A stretch of DNA of 10,763 bases from Paracoccaceae bacterium (GTDB lineage Bacteria; Pseudomonadota; Alphaproteobacteria; Rhodobacterales; Rhodobacteraceae): contig JALVEX010000215.1 in the NCBI GenBank assembly GCA_027030435.1, forward strand, positions 1 through 10,763, written 5' to 3'. A model generated the notes under the pieces. It saw only the letters and a list, made by a program, of their open reading frames with translations, searched no databases and had not been told where the DNA came from. Made by a program: the position numbers and the translations under genes. Within the stretch, counting starts at the first letter, position 1, and the number at the start of each line of letters is the position of its first letter. Shown one piece after another: positions 7,601 through 10,763 of this stretch.

Positions 7601-8609
7601 CACGCTCGGCCAGGCCTGCGATGACGAAACCCGCGAATTCGGCCAGCGCAGCAGCGAAGCCCCCGCACCGCATCTCACGCTCACCAAGAGCGCCGCAGGG
7701 CCCTGCACGGTGGATACGGCGGCCCGCAGCTACGGCTGCGCATTCGCCATCACGGTGGAAAACACCGGCAACGCGCCTTTCGCCGGCCCGATCGCGCTTG
7801 GCGAAAGCTTCGGCAAGCCCGCGCCCCTCAGCGCCTCCGCCTCGGGCGAGGGCTGGGCCTGCAACCCGGCAGATGGAGAGGGCACGAGCTGCCTTGCGCC
7901 AGAGGCCGCGCTGGCGCCGGGCGAAAGCCTGCCGCTTTCGATCGCGCTCACCATCCCCGGCCTCGCCAAGGGCGGCAAATTCGAGAATTGCGCCAGCCTC
8001 GGCGTGCCCCGGAGCGCGCGCGCCCAGGCGATGCTGATCCAGCGCATCATGCTCGAAAGGGGCATTGATGGCGGCCCCGTGGACGGCAAGCCCGGCCGCA
8101 AGACCCGCGCCGGCATCCGGGCCCTCGAATCCCGGCTCGGCATGGAACAGACCGGCAGGATCACGCCGGAGCTTTTCGCCGCGCTCGGGCTGGCCGCGGC
8201 CGGGGAGGAGGCACAAAGCTGCGCCAGCGTCGATCTGCCGCCCATGCCGGAAGCGGCCCTGCGCTGCGATCGTGCCACGACGGTTGCCCGCGGCGGGGAA
8301 TGCGTCTGCCGCTATGCGCGCATGTATCAGCGCAGCGAAACCGCCTGCGGCTGCGTCAGGGGCACGCGCTTCGTGAAGGGCAAGGGCTGCGTGAAGTGGC
8401 GCGGGGATGTCGCGATCAGCACGCCCAAGCCCGCCCCGGCGCCCGAAAGCTGCCCCAGGGGCACGCGTTACGTGAAGGGCAAGGGCTGCGTGAAGCGCGA
8501 ACGCGCCATCTGCCCCAACGGGCGCCCCCGCATACCGGGCCTTGGCTGTGTCAACATCACCATCGGCATCGGGCGCGGCGGCAGCAGGGGCAAGCCCGAC
8601 CATCCGTAG
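4620..8609 (+). CDS. Large exported DUF11-like repeat protein with nested peptidoglycan-binding domain
   Basis: This gene encodes 1329 residues. ATG 4620 follows AAGGAG by 7 bases. The signal peptide (residues 1-26, cleavage SNA/Q) predicts export. After an N-terminal module and a Pro-rich linker (about 171-183) comes a Cys domain (185-285) homologous to the end of the preceding protein. DUF11-like modules then start near residues 291, 421, 554, 722, 874 and 1019, each with an L/I-x-x-x-K opening. Most carry a W-x-C motif and an NCA...C motif, suggesting disulfides. The last module is interrupted at about 1131-1200 by a PG_binding_1-type domain (QRIMLERGIDGGPVDGKPG, TRAGIRALESRLG, TGRITPELFAALG). 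The C-terminus (about 1207-1329) is Cys-rich and basic with two RGTR(F/Y)VKGKGCVK repeats. DUF11 proteins are usually cell-surface or envelope proteins, so anchoring to peptidoglycan is a reasonable inference. No enzymatic motif is seen. Confidence 0.85.
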   Translation: MKNGIFTRGALALAAFLCLAAGGSNAQVISNGGYDPGPQTGAEVQKLCEPITFDANGDFLLQCHLAIQATAPFPTQILIHDSLTVPTATLTNISSAEPWACSDTSTGSSLDVDCTLPQAAIPASGATGIDITMTIPASTSGFVYNCADGSYEIAGAEPRPISQSCAHIDLPAPPPPPEPPALPQCTAFEAEVSCDETIGEPVVTLTSPLGSFTPDQVDISVLTPGIAMSTPAGGLPLSVTLGGATPGQTVSLLLDAVHTGGGSAPGLDKCCMGEIEVQIPEDFVCEKPPVLEVEKTCPTVGDEIQGLPMCEITVHYEGPPPTSADPIVLDDWVTEGGGVFPNVSSSDNWQCSQANPPSSIGCTITGADEPGADWADWTSTILIPAIAGEGLPLLPGMENCARASIGGLEAEDCWQNTDARLEIEKTGPEICHFGEPCVFTYTITNTSGGDFDGNVSLDDAPDLNWSSGTQGPGSSGHFGPVSPALCTPQELQSGNCDFPLDLPAGQSTTITVSYVLPPFDGEGDFTLENCVSLYADNGSMSEDCHTAEVGPTRLSVEKTGPEECAPDQACEFTITISTGDQPFSGNVLLMDGTNVQNFAVTSVSPATAGCGSGLPANPLACVVPINLPANGSITYTIAITPLTPGGQVVTNTGENCASIYSMPAGSGIAPGDYSFDSFASPPAFPPEIMSVIAGGGGMDQACAWFDVPTDDAGDEPQASFDLAIDKQWKTGADFLYYNPDSGLPPHGYVVEVTIPAGPVPAGTTITVTDPAGGQSGLTPFGPPVATGAWNCSMSGTSWSCSYTLTGNVAAGVTLPAILWPAINDPTVDSTNCAAVAAHAPGSAQPLPELDATNNNACVTVPGDGMDPPPVAPEIALEKACDPITVTQPGSQPIPAMHCTISVTALNDFTGALSIGDNFAPLTGGTGAVTSLTTSANGWSCTLSPVPYCTVASADFTTGDSAVIDVIVTGASDGTDMHWRNCADATWHSDPQHASTLGQACDDETREFGQRSSEAPAPHLTLTKSAAGPCTVDTAARSYGCAFAITVENTGNAPFAGPIALGESFGKPAPLSASASGEGWACNPADGEGTSCLAPEAALAPGESLPLSIALTIPGLAKGGKFENCASLGVPRSARAQAMLIQRIMLERGIDGGPVDGKPGRKTRAGIRALESRLGMEQTGRITPELFAALGLAAAGEEAQSCASVDLPPMPEAALRCDRATTVARGGECVCRYARMYQRSETACGCVRGTRFVKGKGCVKWRGDVAISTPKPAPAPESCPRGTRYVKGKGCVKRERAICPNGRPRIPGLGCVNITIGIGRGGSRGKPDHP
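8022..8190 (+). other. Peptidoglycan-binding domain (PG_binding_1 type) nested in a DUF11-like module
   Basis: Residues about 1135-1190 of the 1329-residue protein show the three-helix peptidoglycan-binding pattern: QxxLxxxGxxxGPVDGxxGxxTxxxIRxxxxxxGxxxTGxxxxxLxxxLG. It sits between ENCASLGVP and SCASVDLP, two halves of a motif that is continuous or only loosely separated in the other modules. Confidence 0.8.
8357..8396 (+). repeat. Tail repeat copy 1 (RGTRFVKGKGCVK)
   Basis: A 40-base direct repeat matching 8456-8495 with two mismatches, 99 bases apart, in the same reading frame. It encodes a short basic Cys motif in the C-terminal tail of the DUF11-like protein. Confidence 0.85.
8456..8495 (+). 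repeat. Tail repeat copy 2 (RGTRYVKGKGCVK)
   Basis: Second copy of the 40-base tail repeat. The mismatches give one Phe/Tyr change and one silent change. A third, diverged unit (CPNGRPRIPGLGCV) follows. Confidence 0.85.
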
Positions 8610-8690
8610 CCAGGAGGTGCGGAAAACGGATGCCACGGCCTGCCAATCTGCGCGCCATGCCCGCGGGCCGGCCCGATCGGAGCGGATCCT

Positions 8691-9416
8691 TCACGCGATT
8701 CCCGATGGCGCGCGCGGGCTCTCCCGGGTTTCCTCCTTGTCGATCAGCGGATCGGGCTTTGCAAAGGCGATCAGGCGTTCGGGCTCCCGGATCGTTATCC
8801 GCGAGCCCTCGACCTCGACGCCATGGTTCTTCAGGGCGGAAAAGGCGCGCGAGAGGTTTTCCGGGGTCATGCCGAGGCGCGCGGCGAGCTTGCGCTTTTC
8901 GACGGGCAGATCGAAATGGCCGTCTTCGCCCTCGCGCCGATAGTGCTTGACGATGTAATTTGCCAGCCGCTCCACGGCTGTCCGCAGCTTCTCGTTCTTG
9001 AGATTGCGCACCGAGGCGCGGTAGCACTTGGCCAGTTCGCTGACGATGGCGCGGGCGAATTCCGTATCGGTCTCGAAGATGCTGCGCACGTTTTCGGAAG
9101 GGATCATGATGAGGCGGGATTTCGTCATCGTGCGGGCCGACATCAGATAGGGGGCGTTCTTGATCGTTGCCGCGAGAATGAAGGTATCATACGGCCTCAG
9201 GAATGCCACTGACGTCTCCCGTCCGTTCCAGCCGGCGTAAAGCTCGACGCTGCCGGAAGCAACGATATAGAGGAAATCGGCTGTCTCGCCTTCGTTGATG
9301 AGATCGACGGCAGGGGGGAAATTCTGCACATAGGCGCCGCGCGTCAGGGCGGCGAATGCCTCATCCCCGATCCCGGCGAAAAGGGGAAGCGAGCGAATTT
9401 CTTCGAATCTGGTCAT
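8691..9416 (-). CDS. Crp/Fnr-family transcriptional regulator
   Basis: This gene encodes 241 residues from ATG 9414-9416, with AGAGGA upstream on the minus strand at about 9-base spacing. A TTG at 9444-9446 would extend it by ten residues but lies inside an FNR-type box, so it is not chosen. Residues about 10-125 form the cNMP-type beta-roll (GETADFLYIVASGSVELY), about 118-150 the dimer helix, and 175-195 the helix-turn-helix (KLAARLGMTPENLSRAFSAL). The recognition helix has the E186-x-x-S-R190 pattern of FNR-like proteins that bind TTGAT-N4-ATCAA. The only Cys is Cys131, so it lacks the Cys set for an FNR [4Fe-4S] cluster. It is closer in type to DNR/NnrR nitrogen-oxide sensors, though the ligand is unknown. 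It diverges from narK, its likely target. Confidence 0.9.
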   Translation of the reverse strand: MTRFEEIRSLPLFAGIGDEAFAALTRGAYVQNFPPAVDLINEGETADFLYIVASGSVELYAGWNGRETSVAFLRPYDTFILAATIKNAPYLMSARTMTKSRLIMIPSENVRSIFETDTEFARAIVSELAKCYRASVRNLKNEKLRTAVERLANYIVKHYRREGEDGHFDLPVEKRKLAARLGMTPENLSRAFSALKNHGVEVEGSRITIREPERLIAFAKPDPLIDKEETRESPRAPSGIA

Positions 9417-9439
9417 CGATGCCTGTCCTCTGCCCCTGT

Positions 9440-9453
9440 TTGACAAATATCAA
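9440..9453. promoter_or_regulatory. FNR/DNR-type box upstream of the regulator gene
   Basis: TTGAC-AAAT-ATCAA matches the palindrome TTGAT-N4-ATCAA at 9 of 10 positions. Its centre is about 30 bases upstream of the regulator ATG. That is closer than the usual activator distance, so it would fit negative autoregulation or control from within the core promoter. Confidence 0.7.
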
Positions 9454-9576
9454 GCGCAAAAGCGCCCGAGGTCAAGCAAATGCAGGGGGCTTGTGATCCC
9501 GGCAATTCGAATAGCGCAATCGTTTACCCGAAAAAATTCGGCAAGCCATTTATTTTTAACGGAAAAACCCGGTTTC

Positions 9577-9590
9577 TTGATTTTTGTCAA
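9577..9590. promoter_or_regulatory. FNR/DNR-type box upstream of narK
   Basis: TTGAT-TTTT-GTCAA is a 9/10 match to TTGAT-N4-ATCAA. Its centre is about 90 bases upstream of the narK ATG. If it acts at the classic -41.5 position, transcription would start near 9625, with a loose -10-like CATGTT around 9614-9619. Read on the minus strand, the box at 9440-9453 has the same half-sites (TTGAT/GTCAA). Confidence 0.75.
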
Positions 9591-9672
9591 AACGCGCGCG
9601 CGGATGTTCTGGCCATGTTTGCGCGCGGGCGAAGCCACGGAAGCCCGAAAAAACCGGAAGGAGGGAACGGAG

Positions 9673-10763
9673 ATGCATGAGCTTGAAGGGGTCACCCGCA
9701 GCCAGCAATACAGGGCTTTGGGCCTGAGCACATTCGCCTTTACCGTCTGTTTCGCGGTCTGGACGATCTTTTCGATCATCGGGGTCAGGATCAAGCAGGA
9801 TCTGGGGCTGAACGAAACCCAGTTCGGCCTTCTGGTGGCAACCCCGGTGCTGACCGGCTCGCTGAGCCGGATCTTCCTCGGCGTTTGGACGGATCAGTAC
9901 GGCGGGCGGCTGATGCTGCCGCTTCAGATGCTGGTGACGGCCATTTCGGTCTGGCTGCTGGCCAGCGTGCATTCCTATCCCGTATTCCTGATGGCGGCCC
10001 TGGGCCTTGGCCTCGCCGGCGGCTCCTTCATCATCGGCATCGCCTATGTCTCGCGCTTCTTCGAGGCGGAAAGGCAGGGCACGGCGCTCGGCATCTTCGG
10101 CGCCGGCAACGTGGGCGCGGCGGTCACGAACTTCGTGGCGCCCTTCCTCGTGCTCGCCTATGGCTGGGAAAACACGGCGCGCATCTACGCGGTGGTGCTC
10201 ATCGCCACGGCGATCCTGTTCTATTTCCTCGCGCCGGAGGATCCGGTGCGCAAGCGCCAGAAGCTCACCGGCGAAAAGCCGGCCTCCGCCGTCCAGCAGC
10301 TGGAACCGCTGAAGAATATCCAGGTCTGGCGTTTCGCCACCTATTACTTCTTCGTTTTCGGCGGCTTCGTGGCGCTCGCCTCCTTCCTGCCGCGCTACTA
10401 CGTGGGCGCCTATGGCGTGCCGCTGACGATGGCGGGCCTTTTTGCCGGCATGTACAGCCTGCCCGGCTCGATCTTCCGGGCCCTGGGAGGCTGGATGGCG
10501 GATGTGTGGGGCGCGCGCTTCGTGATGTACCTGACCTTCATCGTCTCGGCGATCGTGCTCTTCATAATGAGCTATCCGCAGACGACCTATATCGTGCAGG
10601 CGATCCCGAAGCCCGACGGCACGCCGGTGACGATCGAGTTCACCTTCGGCATCCCGCTCTACTTCTTCGTCTTCCTGACCGTGGTTCTCGGCTTCGTGAT
10701 GAGCCTCGGCAAGGCCGCCGTCTACAAGCACATCCCGGTGTATTTCCCCAATAACGTGGGCGC
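9673..10763 (+). CDS. narK: NarK-family nitrate/nitrite transporter (3' end off window)
   Basis: ATG 9673 follows a strong AAGGAGG (9658-9664) with an 8-base spacer. The frame stays open to the window end, giving 363 complete codons. This is a major facilitator protein of the nitrate/nitrite porter group in the inner membrane. Visible hallmarks are the helix-2 SRIFLGVWTDQYGGR segment with Arg66, a nitrate signature from about residue 116 (GGSFIIGIAYVSRFF, QGTALGIFGAGNVGAAV), Arg269 in a SIFRALGGWMADVWG segment, and the start of the second signature (GKAAVYKHIPVYFPNNVG) from about residue 340. Arg66 and Arg269 sit where NarK proteins have their substrate-binding arginines. Only the last helices are missing. 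The upstream FNR-type box and divergent regulator suggest induction by low oxygen or nitrogen oxides. Nitrate reductase genes may follow, but that lies outside the window. Confidence 0.93.
   Translation, partial: MHELEGVTRSQQYRALGLSTFAFTVCFAVWTIFSIIGVRIKQDLGLNETQFGLLVATPVLTGSLSRIFLGVWTDQYGGRLMLPLQMLVTAISVWLLASVHSYPVFLMAALGLGLAGGSFIIGIAYVSRFFEAERQGTALGIFGAGNVGAAVTNFVAPFLVLAYGWENTARIYAVVLIATAILFYFLAPEDPVRKRQKLTGEKPASAVQQLEPLKNIQVWRFATYYFFVFGGFVALASFLPRYYVGAYGVPLTMAGLFAGMYSLPGSIFRALGGWMADVWGARFVMYLTFIVSAIVLFIMSYPQTTYIVQAIPKPDGTPVTIEFTFGIPLYFFVFLTVVLGFVMSLGKAAVYKHIPVYFPNNVG

Noticed and set aside
4470..8636. A 1388-codon open frame on the minus strand opposite the DUF11-like gene
   Set aside because: It is a GC-driven shadow. 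Its translation is Ala/Gly/Arg/His-rich with no domain pattern, while the plus strand has a signal peptide, repeats and a ribosome-binding site.
8664..8675. 12-base palindrome CGGGCCGGCCCG between the convergent genes as a terminator
   Set aside because: The stem is only 4 bp when a loop is allowed, and no T run follows on either strand.
9556..10731. A 391-codon minus-strand open frame opposite narK
   Set aside because: Its translation is rich in His, Arg and Glu and is the mirror of a clear NarK transporter, so it is a shadow.

Overview
The window looks like a GC-rich Gram-negative chromosome, most likely an alphaproteobacterium. The evidence is the codon bias, FNR-type boxes beside a NarK gene, and secreted DUF11-type proteins with a peptidoglycan-binding module. 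No rRNA or marker gene is present, so the genus cannot be fixed.

Region 1 (1-2357) is a mosaic of toxin and immunity cassettes. It holds a partial membrane/periplasmic protein (1-393), a small membrane-anchored protein (393-743), a colicin-M-like domain gene ending in a truncated Hint domain (743-1593), a full-length paralogue of the first protein (1593-2108), and a 77-residue remnant resembling the start of a lipase-like protein (2124-2357). The first four genes are chained by one-base stop/start overlaps (TGATG, TAATG, TGATG), so they are probably translated as one coupled operon. The two paralogues share a perfect repeat of at least 127 bases (1-127 = 1785-1911) and then diverge. GC content switches sharply between constant and variable parts. 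The colicin-M-like gene reaches its Hint frame only by a -1 shift at an in-frame A AAA AAG heptamer (1264-1270), and most residues equivalent to the colicin M active site are replaced. Colicin M destroys lipid II on the periplasmic side of the membrane. The neighbouring candidate immunity proteins are predicted to expose their variable domains in the periplasm, which fits that target.

Region 2 (2504-8609) is a two-gene unit for large exported proteins. A signal-peptide protein with a probable beta-propeller is followed, one base later, by a 1329-residue protein built from DUF11-like Cys-containing modules. A peptidoglycan-binding domain is inserted in the last module, and the tail is Cys-rich and basic. 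Both proteins share a homologous Cys-rich domain, which suggests a common surface or periplasmic structure.

Region 3 (8691-10763) is a respiratory locus: a Crp/Fnr-family regulator on the minus strand, divergent from a narK nitrate/nitrite transporter that runs off the window. Two 9/10 matches to the FNR/DNR consensus lie in the intergenic region. One is just upstream of the regulator and one is upstream of narK, implying anaerobic or nitrogen-oxide control and autoregulation. The long minus-strand open frames opposite the large genes are read as GC-driven shadows.
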